NCBI GenBank assembly: GCA_030065855.1
Contig: JASJCT010000010.1
Span: forward strand, 1 to 64,000
From: Myxococcota bacterium
Lineage (GTDB): Bacteria; Myxococcota_A; Polyangia; JAAYKL01
Direction of reading: 5' to 3'
DNA length: 64,000 nt
Below the pieces are notes generated by a model that was given only the letters and a program-made list of their open reading frames with translations, did not search any database and had not been told where the DNA came from. Positions 35,061-44,519 of the stretch are shown in pieces; position 1 is the stretch's first letter; the number at the start of each line of letters is the position of its first letter. Position numbers and translations under genes: made by a program.

Positions 35061-35909
35061 TTGAAGCAAAAAGTGCAAGATTACATCATAGGCTCTCCCA
35101 TCTCTGTTGTGATGATGGTCATCGTCTGCATAAGCACTAACGCAGTTTCTAAAGACAGCCCATCGCAATTTTCCCACAAAGCGCATCTCGCTGAAGTAAG
35201 CGATTGTGAAACGTGTCATAAGGCTAAAGAGGACGAGCAGAAAAAGCCCGCAACCCTCCACTCTGCATGCACGGAGTGTCACGACGAAGTACCTGCTTAT
35301 CCCCGAAAGAACAAGGCCGTATTTTTAGAAAACGCGTTTCCCCATCAGAGACATGCAGACGCTTTGGACTGCGCGGATTGCCATGCTGCCACGCTGAACG
35401 ATACCTCAATAAAGCAGGTGTTTAAGATGACCCATGACGACTGTTTTGGATGCCATGACAAAAACGACGTCGAAATTATACCGAGCAATTGCGCATCTTG
35501 TCATGGTGTTGCCGCACAGCATATCAAACCCCAAAGTCACGGCAAAGACGTAGTGTTTCGACACGGCACTGAAGCCAAATGGCGTATATCTCTGGGCCAT
35601 GGCCGTGACTGTTATGCCTGTCATCAGAAGAACGAATGTACCAAATGTCACCTAACGCAACGACCCAGGGATCACACGGGATTGTGGCGACTCAGAACCC
35701 ATGGTATTGCTGCCTCATGGGATAGAAGTCGTTGTAAGACCTGTCATGGCCCAGGCATCTGTATCGCCTGCCATCAAAAGACCAAGCCGATCAATCATAG
35801 GGGGGCGTGGAAAACCCTACACGGTCTTTCCGTCCAAAATCGACAAGATAGGCGCTGCGGCGTCTGTCATGCGTCTTCATGGTGTGCTCAATGTCACAGA
35901 CGAAAATAA
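35061..35909 (+). CDS. Periplasmic 11-haem cytochrome c
   Basis: 282 residues with an N-terminal signal helix (ISVVMMVIVCIS) and 11 CXXCH haem motifs: CETCH, CTECH, CADCH, CFGCH, CASCH, CYACH, CTKCH, CKTCH, CIACH, CGVCH and CAQCH. Many extra His can act as distal ligands. Its role is electron transfer, presumably in or near the barrel upstream. The start is a TTG at 35061 with GAGGAG just upstream; its end overlaps the next gene by 31 bases. Confidence 0.9.
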   Translation: MKQKVQDYIIGSPISVVMMVIVCISTNAVSKDSPSQFSHKAHLAEVSDCETCHKAKEDEQKKPATLHSACTECHDEVPAYPRKNKAVFLENAFPHQRHADALDCADCHAATLNDTSIKQVFKMTHDDCFGCHDKNDVEIIPSNCASCHGVAAQHIKPQSHGKDVVFRHGTEAKWRISLGHGRDCYACHQKNECTKCHLTQRPRDHTGLWRLRTHGIAASWDRSRCKTCHGPGICIACHQKTKPINHRGAWKTLHGLSVQNRQDRRCGVCHASSWCAQCHRRK

Positions 35910-38332
35910 ACAATAGCAGAACGATAATCGAGGGGCTGGTTGTTTCGAACACGGTATGGTGTCTGCTATATCTTTGCTCCTCTTTGGGCTGTTCCAGGCA
36001 AGAGATGGCCGATGGTCTACCTGAGGATGTCCTCTGCCATTCGTGCCATGGCAGCGAGGAAAACAATGCACCGCCCCAGGCATTGGGAAGAGAAAACAAA
36101 GAATCAGAAGAAGCATTTGTAATTGGCGCACACCAGAATCACCTCAAGGCGGGAACCCTGCGTAAGGCTGTGCCGTGTGAGGAGTGCCACGTGGTCCCTG
36201 AGGATGTGAACGATGACGGTCATATTGATCCCCTTCCAGCAGAAGTAACGTTCGGTCAGCTTGCGCGACATGACGACACCACCCCAGAATGGCAACGGGA
36301 TAAGGCTACGTGTGATGATGTCTACTGCCATGGTGCAACATTACGTGGCGGTGAGAATAAAGCGCCCAATTGGACCATTACTGACGGCAGCGAGATCGCG
36401 TGCGGCAGTTGCCATGGGAATCCCCCGGCCGCGCCACACCCAAAAGGAGAGAGATGCTATGACTGCCACAAAGACACTGTAAACGCCGATGGAAAGATCG
36501 CTGTGAATAAGGGCAAGCATATAAACGGCGTCATCGATGTCATTGAAATGGCTTGCAATGCTTGTCACGGCAGTGAGAAAAATAATGCCCCGCCAGTGGA
36601 TACGAACGGTTATACAGATACCGCAGAAATAACAATAGGTGCGCATCAGTCGCACCTCAGATCGAGCGATTGGCACCTACAGCTCACGTGCGATGCGTGT
36701 CATGTTGTGCCAGAAGAAGTGACCGATCCAGATCACATCGAGACCTTACCCGCGGAGATCACCTGGAATGCGCTGGCTTCAAGCGATAATGCAGCAGGTG
36801 TTTTCGATAGAGCATCGGCTCGCTGTAGCGGCACTTACTGTCACGGCGCCACGCTGATGACAGGCGGATTAAATATCGAACCCAAGTGGACGGTTGTCAA
36901 CGGCACCCAGGCCGAGTGCGGTAATTGCCACGGCCTGCCCCCAGGTGAAACCCATCCACAGGCCGGTACGCTCGAGTGCCACCTGTGTCATGGGGATGTG
37001 ATTGGCCCACAAAATGCGTTTATCGCGCCTCAGCGCCATATCAACGGCACCGTAGATGTGGATTCGGAGATCGCGTGTACTAACTGTCATGGAAACGAGC
37101 TCAACGCGGCGCCTCCAGTAGATACCTTGGGTCTGTCCGATGAGACCCTGATCTCGGTCGGCGCCCACCAGTCCCATCTCATTTCGAGCAATTGGCATCG
37201 AACGGTTTTATGTGAGGATTGCCACAAAGTTCCGAGTGATGCAAACGATGGCCACGACGACGGTGTGCCCGCTGAGATGACATTCAGCACCTTGGCCAGC
37301 CAAGACAATGCCAACCCCAGTTTTAACCGCCCTCAAGAAACGTGCACCGACACCTACTGCCATGGCGCCACGCTGATGACAGGCGGTTCAAACATCGCGC
37401 CCAAGTGGACGGTTGTCAACGGCACCCAGGCCGAGTGCGGCAATTGCCACGGCCTTCCCCCAGAAGAAACACATCCCGATAGCACAGACTGTCAGTGCTG
37501 CCATGGCGCTGTGGTCAATGCGGATTTAGACTTTATCGCTCCCCAGAGACATATTGACGGCACAGTAGATGTCGCCAACACCCATCCAGATAACTATGAC
37601 GATCCTCAAAACCATGGCATGGATGCAAAACTTCAAGTTGCCGACTGTCGAGAATGCCATGGGGATAGCCTGACCGGTGGCTGTAGCGGTGTTTCATGCG
37701 ATACTTGTCATGATTCAGGCTGGCGGCAGCGGTGTACCTTCTGCCATGGGGGCACAGACAACCAGACCGGCGCTCCCCCTGAGGACTTGAGAAACAGCAA
37801 CAACAGCAATGTCGTTTACGTGGGAAGCCACACAGCTCATGTGGTCGGAAACAACCATATGACATATGACTGCCGACACTGCCATAGAAAGCCGACCGAT
37901 GTATTGTCGGAAAATCATATGTTCGACAACAGCCCGGCCAAAGCCGAAGTACACTTTTCCGCTGGATTAAGTGCGAACGGCTCATATACGTCTCCAAGAT
38001 GCGATAATCTATACTGTCACGGTACAGGTCGCATAAATGGGGATGTGTCCAACTTTGTCGGATCCATCAACGAATGCGATGCCTGCCATCCATATCTCAA
38101 CTCCAGTCAAAGTCTCTGGAATCAGATGAGCGGAGAACATGGCAAACACCTCCACGAAGGGGTGAAATGTTATGAATGTCATGAAGAGGTAACCAATTCT
38201 AATGGCCAGATAATCGGCGCACAGTTGCATGTCAATGGTGAGAAAGATGTGCGATTTTTAGGTGTGGAGTATAACGGAGGTACTTGCAATATTCGATGTC
38301 ACGGAGAACAGCACAACAATGAAGAATGGTAA
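35879..38332 (+). CDS. Multihaem cytochrome c lipoprotein with 23 haem motifs
   Basis: 817 residues. A signal with a lipobox (SSLGC, near 38) is followed by 18 CXXCH, four CX4CH (CDDVYCH, CSGTYCH, CTDTYCH, CDNLYCH) and one CX3CH (CNIRCH) site. CX4CH paired with CXXCH is the Geobacter-type CxxxxCH...CXXCH domain. Blocks of about 170 residues repeat, with near-identical DNA at 36839-36941 and 37361-37463. Probably a surface or outer-membrane electron conduit. Start may be ATG 35879 or 35891. Confidence 0.9.
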   Translation: MVCSMSQTKINNSRTIIEGLVVSNTVWCLLYLCSSLGCSRQEMADGLPEDVLCHSCHGSEENNAPPQALGRENKESEEAFVIGAHQNHLKAGTLRKAVPCEECHVVPEDVNDDGHIDPLPAEVTFGQLARHDDTTPEWQRDKATCDDVYCHGATLRGGENKAPNWTITDGSEIACGSCHGNPPAAPHPKGERCYDCHKDTVNADGKIAVNKGKHINGVIDVIEMACNACHGSEKNNAPPVDTNGYTDTAEITIGAHQSHLRSSDWHLQLTCDACHVVPEEVTDPDHIETLPAEITWNALASSDNAAGVFDRASARCSGTYCHGATLMTGGLNIEPKWTVVNGTQAECGNCHGLPPGETHPQAGTLECHLCHGDVIGPQNAFIAPQRHINGTVDVDSEIACTNCHGNELNAAPPVDTLGLSDETLISVGAHQSHLISSNWHRTVLCEDCHKVPSDANDGHDDGVPAEMTFSTLASQDNANPSFNRPQETCTDTYCHGATLMTGGSNIAPKWTVVNGTQAECGNCHGLPPEETHPDSTDCQCCHGAVVNADLDFIAPQRHIDGTVDVANTHPDNYDDPQNHGMDAKLQVADCRECHGDSLTGGCSGVSCDTCHDSGWRQRCTFCHGGTDNQTGAPPEDLRNSNNSNVVYVGSHTAHVVGNNHMTYDCRHCHRKPTDVLSENHMFDNSPAKAEVHFSAGLSANGSYTSPRCDNLYCHGTGRINGDVSNFVGSINECDACHPYLNSSQSLWNQMSGEHGKHLHEGVKCYECHEEVTNSNGQIIGAQLHVNGEKDVRFLGVEYNGGTCNIRCHGEQHNNEEW
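36839..37463 (+). repeat. Internal tandem duplication in the cytochrome gene
   Basis: The segments 36839-36941 and 37361-37463 are nearly identical at DNA level (both encode GATLMTGG...WTVVNGTQAECGNCHG) and are 522 bases apart, marking a recent internal repeat expansion. Confidence 0.7.
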
Positions 38333-38381
38333 ATTTGCTAATTCTGAATGGGTAAAACACACTATTTATAGGGAGAAACTC

Positions 38382-38747
38382 ATGAAACCGAATCATTTGA
38401 AAGCTTGTTTTATCGTATTGGCCCTGGGCATGGTCTTTGCTGTATTTAGTGGCTATGCCGGCGATACAAAACCACCATCAAAAGTAGACCTGACCCCGTA
38501 TCAATCGAAAAAGCCCACGTCCCGATTCGGTCATAAAATACACACCGACCTGAACATCAAGTGTAATCAGTGTCACCATAAAGCGAAAAATGGAAACAGG
38601 GATGTCAAATGTATCCAGTGCCACAAGGCAGAAACCAAAGGAAAAGTGCTCGGCATCAAAGAAGCATTTCACAAGCAGTGCAAAGATTGCCATAAAAAAC
38701 ACAAAGATAAAAACGCTCCATTGAAATGCAAAGAGTGTCATCAGTAA
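38382..38747 (+). CDS. Tetrahaem cytochrome c3/c7-type protein
   Basis: 121 residues with a Sec signal (cleaved near GYAG) and four haem sites: CNQCHH, CIQCHK, CKDCHK and CKECHQ. His-Lys-rich spacing resembles class III cytochromes, small periplasmic carriers that shuttle electrons from the inner membrane to outer conduits. GGGAGA precedes the ATG at 38382; it is the last gene of the cytochrome cluster. Confidence 0.9.
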   Translation: MKPNHLKACFIVLALGMVFAVFSGYAGDTKPPSKVDLTPYQSKKPTSRFGHKIHTDLNIKCNQCHHKAKNGNRDVKCIQCHKAETKGKVLGIKEAFHKQCKDCHKKHKDKNAPLKCKECHQ

Positions 38748-38780
38748 ATTAATCACTGCGGTCTAGTGCCTAATAATGGA

Positions 38781-40397
38781 TCATCCACGGGTGCGGCCCT
38801 GGGACGGGGTAGAAACTATCAGTCTGGGGTATGGCTGTCCGCAGGAAGAGGCGTGTTTTCCTATCCGCTGGGCAATATCTCGCACCAGCGACTCTTTGTA
38901 TCCCTCCGAGACTATCGATTCGAGGGTATGCCCCTGTTGAACAAGACGGTCGAAAACCACATCGAGCACCGTGTAGGACAGCCTGTCCTGTCCCTTGCGC
39001 AACGTGGTATCTGAAATACCCTGCCCTGGGTTGATCAGTGCCAAGGGGATCGCTTCCTCATGGCGGTTCATTTCAGCGGCAATTTTTATCACTCGGGTTT
39101 GAAGTACATCGCTCAGCACCGATAGTCCCTCTCCCCTGTTTATACGCGCCGCAGGAAGGTCTGCGAGAATATCCGACTTGCTGCAGGTATTGAGCAACAG
39201 GCGATGGTCTCGAGCGGCAAGGGCGCTCATCACAATGCTGCGAACGCGCGCAAGAAGGATCGGGTCCGGCTCATGATAACTCGGCGTTCCAGTTGCTACT
39301 TTTAATGACTTGATAAATGACTGAACAACATCATCAATGCCTATCACTTGAAGGTGAATGTTCAAATGTTTTGCTAGTGCCCTGGTATGGGCAAGTGAAT
39401 CTTTGCAGTCCCACCTTGAGGGCAACGCAACACCATACACATTGTCCGGTGTCACGGCGCGGGCGGCGATAACAGAGACAACAGCCTCTTCAATCGTCCC
39501 GGTCAAGCCGATGAGGAGCGTTTCAAACCCTCGCTTTTTAGCATAATCGCCTGTTCCGTGTATCAATGCCTGGATCAGGGTCGCGGTTTCATTCTCTATC
39601 GTTTCGTGAATCTCTCCAACCCCAGTATCAAGGTCGAAAACAGTAGAATCTTCGGAAAAAGCAACCCCTTGGGAACAAAGAGACCCATCCGGTCCAATTG
39701 CGGCGCTGTTACCGCGGAAAATCAAGCCCTCTCCCACACCCACCTGGTTGATGTGGATAATTGGCCTAGAGTGCTGTTTTGCCACGCGCCTAAGGTGCTC
39801 CGTCCAGTTTGTATATCTTCCAACTGAGAACGGCACCGCGGCAATGTTAATGATCAGCTCTGCGCCCTGCTCTACCAGGTCGGCTACCGGATCTAACTCA
39901 TTATTTCCATAAGCGCGGCTCCAATCCGGATCCTGCTTGCCCAAGGCATCTTCGCCAATGCAAATCCCAAGCTTGATGTTCCTGAAATCAGCCACTCGAC
40001 ATGACTCCGCAGGGTCGAAATACCGGTGCTCGTCAAACAGGTCGTTTGTCGCCAGCACCTTCTTGGCGTGGGTAGAGACAATCTCTCCCCTGTCCAGTAA
40101 GGCAGCCACGTTTTGCAGGCGGTTCCCCATGCCGATGGGCGTAGGACGTGCATATCCAACGATCGCTGCCACGTGCTTGGTTTTGGGTATTAACCGGTCG
40201 AGGCTGCGCAAATTATTCGCTACAAATTGAGTCTGATCGAGCTGTTCCAGCGGCGGATAGCCGATGATGGACATCTCTGGAAATACGCACAGATCCACAT
40301 TGCGCTTGTGCGCCTGCAAGAGCACATTCTCTATTGTTTTCAGGTTTCCTTCGAGATCGCCGATTGTTGGATTGATTTGTGCGAGTCCTATTCTCAT
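38781..40397 (-). CDS. nadE: Glutamine-dependent NAD synthetase homologue, degraded synthetase domain
   Basis: 538 residues with the usual two-domain plan. The N-terminal nitrilase-type glutaminase keeps Glu (FPEMS, near 41), Lys (HAKK, near 112) and Cys (LGICIGED, near 146). The C-terminal synthetase domain has lost its motifs: the ATP-binding SGGIDSA reads TGTIEEA (near 299), TGNKSE reads NTCSKSD, and the TLYGD loop is unrecognisable. True NAD synthesis is therefore doubtful; it may be an amidase or a regulatory paralogue. The ATG at 40397 has AGGAAG upstream. Confidence 0.8.
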   Translation of the reverse strand: MRIGLAQINPTIGDLEGNLKTIENVLLQAHKRNVDLCVFPEMSIIGYPPLEQLDQTQFVANNLRSLDRLIPKTKHVAAIVGYARPTPIGMGNRLQNVAALLDRGEIVSTHAKKVLATNDLFDEHRYFDPAESCRVADFRNIKLGICIGEDALGKQDPDWSRAYGNNELDPVADLVEQGAELIINIAAVPFSVGRYTNWTEHLRRVAKQHSRPIIHINQVGVGEGLIFRGNSAAIGPDGSLCSQGVAFSEDSTVFDLDTGVGEIHETIENETATLIQALIHGTGDYAKKRGFETLLIGLTGTIEEAVVSVIAARAVTPDNVYGVALPSRWDCKDSLAHTRALAKHLNIHLQVIGIDDVVQSFIKSLKVATGTPSYHEPDPILLARVRSIVMSALAARDHRLLLNTCSKSDILADLPAARINRGEGLSVLSDVLQTRVIKIAAEMNRHEEAIPLALINPGQGISDTTLRKGQDRLSYTVLDVVFDRLVQQGHTLESIVSEGYKESLVRDIAQRIGKHASSCGQPYPRLIVSTPSQGRTRG

Positions 40398-40474
40398 GCT
40401 GCGGCTTCCTATGCCAACGCGATGATATGTCTCTTTCCCCACTAAAGAAGCGACATCAGCACGTGCAAAATGAT

Positions 40475-40490
40475 GTTTCGCAGATGAAAC
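40475..40490. promoter_or_regulatory. GTTTC-N6-GAAAC inverted repeat
   Basis: A perfect 5-bp inverted repeat about 78 bases upstream of the nadE-like start. The half-site resembles the TGTTTC repeats at 31757-31795. Possible operator; weak on its own. Confidence 0.25.
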
Positions 40491-40647
40491 TTAGCCAGGT
40501 GATCGACCGCTACCAGTAGTGCGGGCAATGCTGAAGGTTGAACAAAACCACTTTTACTAAAAAAAATCAATGACAGTGTGAATATAAAAGTTTGAAAAGA
40601 GAGAAAAATTTAATACCAGATAGACGGACATACCACATGGCACTCGG

Positions 40648-41832
40648 ATGCCATGTTTTTCCATTGCGCCCAGGGACCTCAAACGCTTAATATTGATCTG
40701 TGAGAATGGAACCCATGATGACTTGGTACCTGAATTGAGCCTCGCTTTAGGGGAAATCGAGCGACTGGCAGGTCGAACAATTATCGCTGGATTCGAGGGC
40801 ACCCAATTGCCTTCAGAAATAAAGCGCGCCCTTGCCCAAGGGTCTCTCGGTGGCATCATTCTCTTCAAGAGGAACATCAAACAAATATTAGAATTTGTTG
40901 AGATAATTAAAGAAATCAATTCTATCAGCTCCCCTGAATGGCGCCCGATTATCTGCATCGATCAGGAAGGCGGACGGGTTGTTCGCTTAAAAGCGCCCCT
41001 GACTGTGCTTCCGGCAGCCCGCAAACTTGGGGATTTTAACGATCCAGAGCTGACAGAAGCTGCTGGAAAGTTAGTTGGATTAGAGTTGGGCGCCCTTGGG
41101 ATTACCCTTAATTTTGCGCCAGTGCTCGACGTGGATACTGCAACAGGACACGGCGGTGTCATCGGCGATCGATGCTATGGTCAAACGCCCGTCCAGGTGG
41201 TGACGCACGGACTCGCATTTGCCCGGGGACTGAAGCGCAGCGCTGTCGTGCCGTGTGCCAAGCATTTTCCCGGCCACGGTGATGCTGGCCTGGATAGCCA
41301 TGTCACGCTGCCTGAAGTCGCCCACGATGCCACCAGACTGCGATCGATTGAAATCGCCCCCTTTGCAGAGTGGGTGACCGCCGATATGGGTCCAATAATG
41401 ACCGCCCACGTGATGTTTCCATCCCTGGACGCTGAAAACCCTGCCACTTGCAGTCGCCCTATTTTGACCGATCTGTTGCGTCATGACCTGGGGTTCAAGG
41501 GCGTGATATTTTCAGATGACATGGAGATGGGTGCAGTCTCCGCGATAGGAGATCCCGGGTCAATCGCTATCCAATCAATACGTGCCGGGGTTGATGGCCT
41601 GTTGGTATGTCGCCGTCTCGATATACAAAGCGCCATTTGCGAGGCGTTGTCGCGCGCGGCCCGCGATGATCCTGCCTTTGCGAACCGGTTGCACATCAGC
41701 GCCCACCGCATTGGGGCGTGCCATCTAAAAGCGCCTGACCGGGCTGGACCAGGCCCCGAATGGGTCGGTTCAGATGCACATCGGGCAATGCAAACAGCGC
41801 TACTTAAGCGCCTGGACGGGAAACCACTGTGA
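40648..41832 (+). CDS. nagZ: Beta-N-acetylhexosaminidase NagZ (GH3)
   Basis: Removes GlcNAc from muropeptides in peptidoglycan recycling. GH3 signatures: IDQEGGRVVRL (near 107), KHFPGHGDAGLDSH (near 206-219, with the catalytic His/Asp loop of bacterial NagZ) and FSDDMEMGAV with the nucleophile Asp (near 289). The start is uncertain: the ATG at 40648 lacks a ribosome site. The stop overlaps hflX in GTGA. Confidence 0.92.
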   Translation: MPCFSIAPRDLKRLILICENGTHDDLVPELSLALGEIERLAGRTIIAGFEGTQLPSEIKRALAQGSLGGIILFKRNIKQILEFVEIIKEINSISSPEWRPIICIDQEGGRVVRLKAPLTVLPAARKLGDFNDPELTEAAGKLVGLELGALGITLNFAPVLDVDTATGHGGVIGDRCYGQTPVQVVTHGLAFARGLKRSAVVPCAKHFPGHGDAGLDSHVTLPEVAHDATRLRSIEIAPFAEWVTADMGPIMTAHVMFPSLDAENPATCSRPILTDLLRHDLGFKGVIFSDDMEMGAVSAIGDPGSIAIQSIRAGVDGLLVCRRLDIQSAICEALSRAARDDPAFANRLHISAHRIGACHLKAPDRAGPGPEWVGSDAHRAMQTALLKRLDGKPL

Positions 41833-43505
41833 CTGTGCACGGCAATCTCAACGGGCTGAAATCCGCCCAAAAAAAATCACTCGAACGACTGACGCGACGG
41901 CGCATCCCAGCCGAACGGATCATCACGCCGGAGCTCTCCCAAACCCTGGCTTATTTATCCCGGGAAATCAGTCGACAGATCGGACTGTTCATCGATCGTC
42001 AGGGCCAAGTCGTTCAAGTTGCAGTGGGCAACGCCACCCAGATCCTCTTGCCCGACTTTGGCCGGCTTCGGGCTGGTGAGCAGCGATTTCGAGGTCTGCG
42101 CTTTGTCCACACCCACCTGCGCAGCGAACCCTTATCCCGGGACGACCTCACTGATCTCACCCGACTTAGATTGGATATTGTCGTGGCCATCGGCGTGGGG
42201 CAGGACGGCGCGCCAGGCGCGATTTACATGGCACACCTGCTGCCACCCTCATCGAGCGACGACACCTATCGCCAACTCGGTCCCCTGAATTTGGGGATGC
42301 TGCCCACCAACTTTATCGAGCTCATCGAATCCCTGGAAGAAGAATTTCGGCGACAATACAGGGCGCGAGCGGTTCGGGCCCAGGACGAGCGGGCCATCCT
42401 GGTGCACGTGGCAACGGATCGCCGGCAAACCGCCGAAGCAAAGCGATCTCTCGATGAGCTGGCCGAACTCGCCCGGACCGCTGGTGTTTATGTTATCGAT
42501 TCGGTAATCCAAATTCGCAAAAAGCCGGACAGCCAGTTTGTAATGGGGCGTGGAAAATTGACAGATGTGGTGGTTCGCGCCATGCAGCAGGACGCCGAGC
42601 TTCTCATTCTCGACCTCAATCTCGCACCGAATCAAAGCCGGGCGATTTCCGACATCACAGATATGAAGGTCATCGATCGCACGCAACTGATCTTAGATAT
42701 CTTTTCCCAGCATGCCCATTCCCGGGACGGCAAGCTTCAGGTAGAGCTGGCCCAGCTCAAATATCTCTTGCCCCGCTTGGGTCAACGAGATGACTCCCTG
42801 TCTAGACTCACTGGTGGCATCGGCGGTCGCGGCCCAGGCGAGACCAAGCTGGAAATCGGACGTCGTCGGGCCAGGGATCGCATTCATAAGCTCGAAACCA
42901 AGTTGGCTGCCCTGTCTCGAGCGAGGTCTCAGCGCCGTGCCAGACGCCGGCGCAATGGGGTCCCTATCGTCTCTATTATCGGCTACACCAACGCGGGAAA
43001 ATCCACACTGCTCAACGCGCTGACACAGTCCAAGGTGCTGGTTGAAGACAAGCTCTTTGCTACCTTGGATACGGCCAGCCGCAGGTTGCGATTTCCAAGA
43101 GAACGGGAGGTGATCATCACGGATACGGTGGGCTTTATCCGAGACCTGCCCCAAGACCTCCTCGCTGCATTTAAAGCAACCCTCGAGGAACTCAAAGATG
43201 CGTCTCTCTTGCTCCACGTAATCGATGTGGCGGATCCGGCCAAGAACGAACATATCCGCTGGGTCGAACAAATCCTCATCGATTTGGAGCTGGCCGAAAC
43301 ACCCCGTCTCCTGGTTTTCAACAAAATGGACCTGGTCTCTGAAAAAACAGCACAGGAAGCGGCCGTTGACACAACCAGCGTGGCTATCTCAGCAAAAAGC
43401 AGGGAGACATTTCGTCCGCTTTTGAAGCAAATAGAGACCCATCTATGGCCGTCTTGTTTGACAAATACTGAGAACGCATCTCTCTCAAAACAAGGCGGAA
43501 ATTGA
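41829..43505 (+). CDS. hflX: Ribosome-associated GTPase HflX
   Basis: GTPase that splits stalled or stressed 70S ribosomes. The family motif GGIGGRGPGETKLE (near 336) precedes the G domain with G1 GYTNAGKST (near 384), DTVGF and NKMD. At 558 residues it has a longer N-terminal region (about 190 residues) than E. coli HflX (426). It starts at a GTG overlapping nagZ. Confidence 0.95.
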   Translation: MTVHGNLNGLKSAQKKSLERLTRRRIPAERIITPELSQTLAYLSREISRQIGLFIDRQGQVVQVAVGNATQILLPDFGRLRAGEQRFRGLRFVHTHLRSEPLSRDDLTDLTRLRLDIVVAIGVGQDGAPGAIYMAHLLPPSSSDDTYRQLGPLNLGMLPTNFIELIESLEEEFRRQYRARAVRAQDERAILVHVATDRRQTAEAKRSLDELAELARTAGVYVIDSVIQIRKKPDSQFVMGRGKLTDVVVRAMQQDAELLILDLNLAPNQSRAISDITDMKVIDRTQLILDIFSQHAHSRDGKLQVELAQLKYLLPRLGQRDDSLSRLTGGIGGRGPGETKLEIGRRRARDRIHKLETKLAALSRARSQRRARRRRNGVPIVSIIGYTNAGKSTLLNALTQSKVLVEDKLFATLDTASRRLRFPREREVIITDTVGFIRDLPQDLLAAFKATLEELKDASLLLHVIDVADPAKNEHIRWVEQILIDLELAETPRLLVFNKMDLVSEKTAQEAAVDTTSVAISAKSRETFRPLLKQIETHLWPSCLTNTENASLSKQGGN

Positions 43506-43536
43506 CCAAATCCCGTTGGTCGCGCAAACTTTCCAT

Positions 43537-44505
43537 ATGTTAAAAGGAAAACAGATTCTCATTACTGGGGGCGCGGGCTTCATTGGCACGCGTCTGGCGC
43601 TGCGACTCGTCGATGACAACCGGGTCGTGGTTCTCGACACACTGCATCGCAATGCACTTACAACCTCGGGGCTTGAGCACCATCCCAATCTCACCCTCAT
43701 AAAAGGAGATGTGCGAGATCGGATGGCGGTGAAACAGGCGGTCAGGGGCGCCACACATATCGTGCACCTGGCCTCTATCGCCGGCGTGGATACGGTCATG
43801 GCCAATCCACTCCTCACCATGGATGTCTGCATCAAGGGCACCTTCAATCTGCTCGAAACAGCCCTTGAAACAGATGGCATCGAGCGCTTTGTGGATTTCT
43901 CCACTTCCGAAGTGTTTGGCCGGTACGCGTATAACGTTACAGAAGGTGACGTCACCTCCCTCGGGGCTGTAGGTGAAGCGCGCTGGACATATGCTGTTTC
44001 CAAACTCGCGACCGAGCACCTGTGCCACGTGATGTATAAGCAGCACGAACTACCTACGGTAACCGTTCGTCCCTTCAATATCTTCGGTCCTGGCCAGGTG
44101 GGTACTGGTGCCATCCACCACTTTGTCGTGCGCGCCATCAACAATGACCCCATCGAGGTGCACAACAACGGGGTCCAGATTCGCGCCTGGTGTTATATCG
44201 ACGATCTGATCGACGGTCTCCTACTCACACTCAGTCGTCCAGAAGCCGTGGGTAGGACATTCAACATTGGCAACCCCCAAACCGCGGTTACGGTCCACCA
44301 CCTGGCCCGCTTGATTGTGGATCTCGTTGGATCGAAATCCCAAATTACTCATATTGACTGGCCTTTTCCAGATGTTGAATTGCGCGTACCAGACGTCTCA
44401 GCCGCAGCAGCCCTGCTTAATTTTCAACCAAAATTTGATCTCAATGAAGGTCTTCAATTAACTATAGACTGGTATAGAAAGAAAATTGCCTCGAGCAGCA
44501 CCTAG
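43537..44505 (+). CDS. NAD-dependent sugar-nucleotide epimerase/dehydratase
   Basis: Extended SDR of 322 residues. The Rossmann motif GGAGFIG (near 11-17), DVRD, the catalytic STSEVFG serine/threonine (near 122) and YAVSK (YX3K, near 156-160) are present, as is RPFNIFGPGQ. It most likely acts on UDP- or dTDP-sugars for envelope polysaccharide. Substrate not assignable. An ATG at 43537 and a TTG at 43516 both lack a good ribosome site. Confidence 0.88.
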   Translation: MLKGKQILITGGAGFIGTRLALRLVDDNRVVVLDTLHRNALTTSGLEHHPNLTLIKGDVRDRMAVKQAVRGATHIVHLASIAGVDTVMANPLLTMDVCIKGTFNLLETALETDGIERFVDFSTSEVFGRYAYNVTEGDVTSLGAVGEARWTYAVSKLATEHLCHVMYKQHELPTVTVRPFNIFGPGQVGTGAIHHFVVRAINNDPIEVHNNGVQIRAWCYIDDLIDGLLLTLSRPEAVGRTFNIGNPQTAVTVHHLARLIVDLVGSKSQITHIDWPFPDVELRVPDVSAAAALLNFQPKFDLNEGLQLTIDWYRKKIASSST

Positions 44506-44519
44506 TCCCCTGTTTCCCG

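Noticed and set aside
38262-38381. Upstream extension of the tetrahaem cytochrome
   Set aside because: It overlaps the end of the upstream cytochrome; the ATG at 38382 has GGGAGA and starts a good signal peptide.
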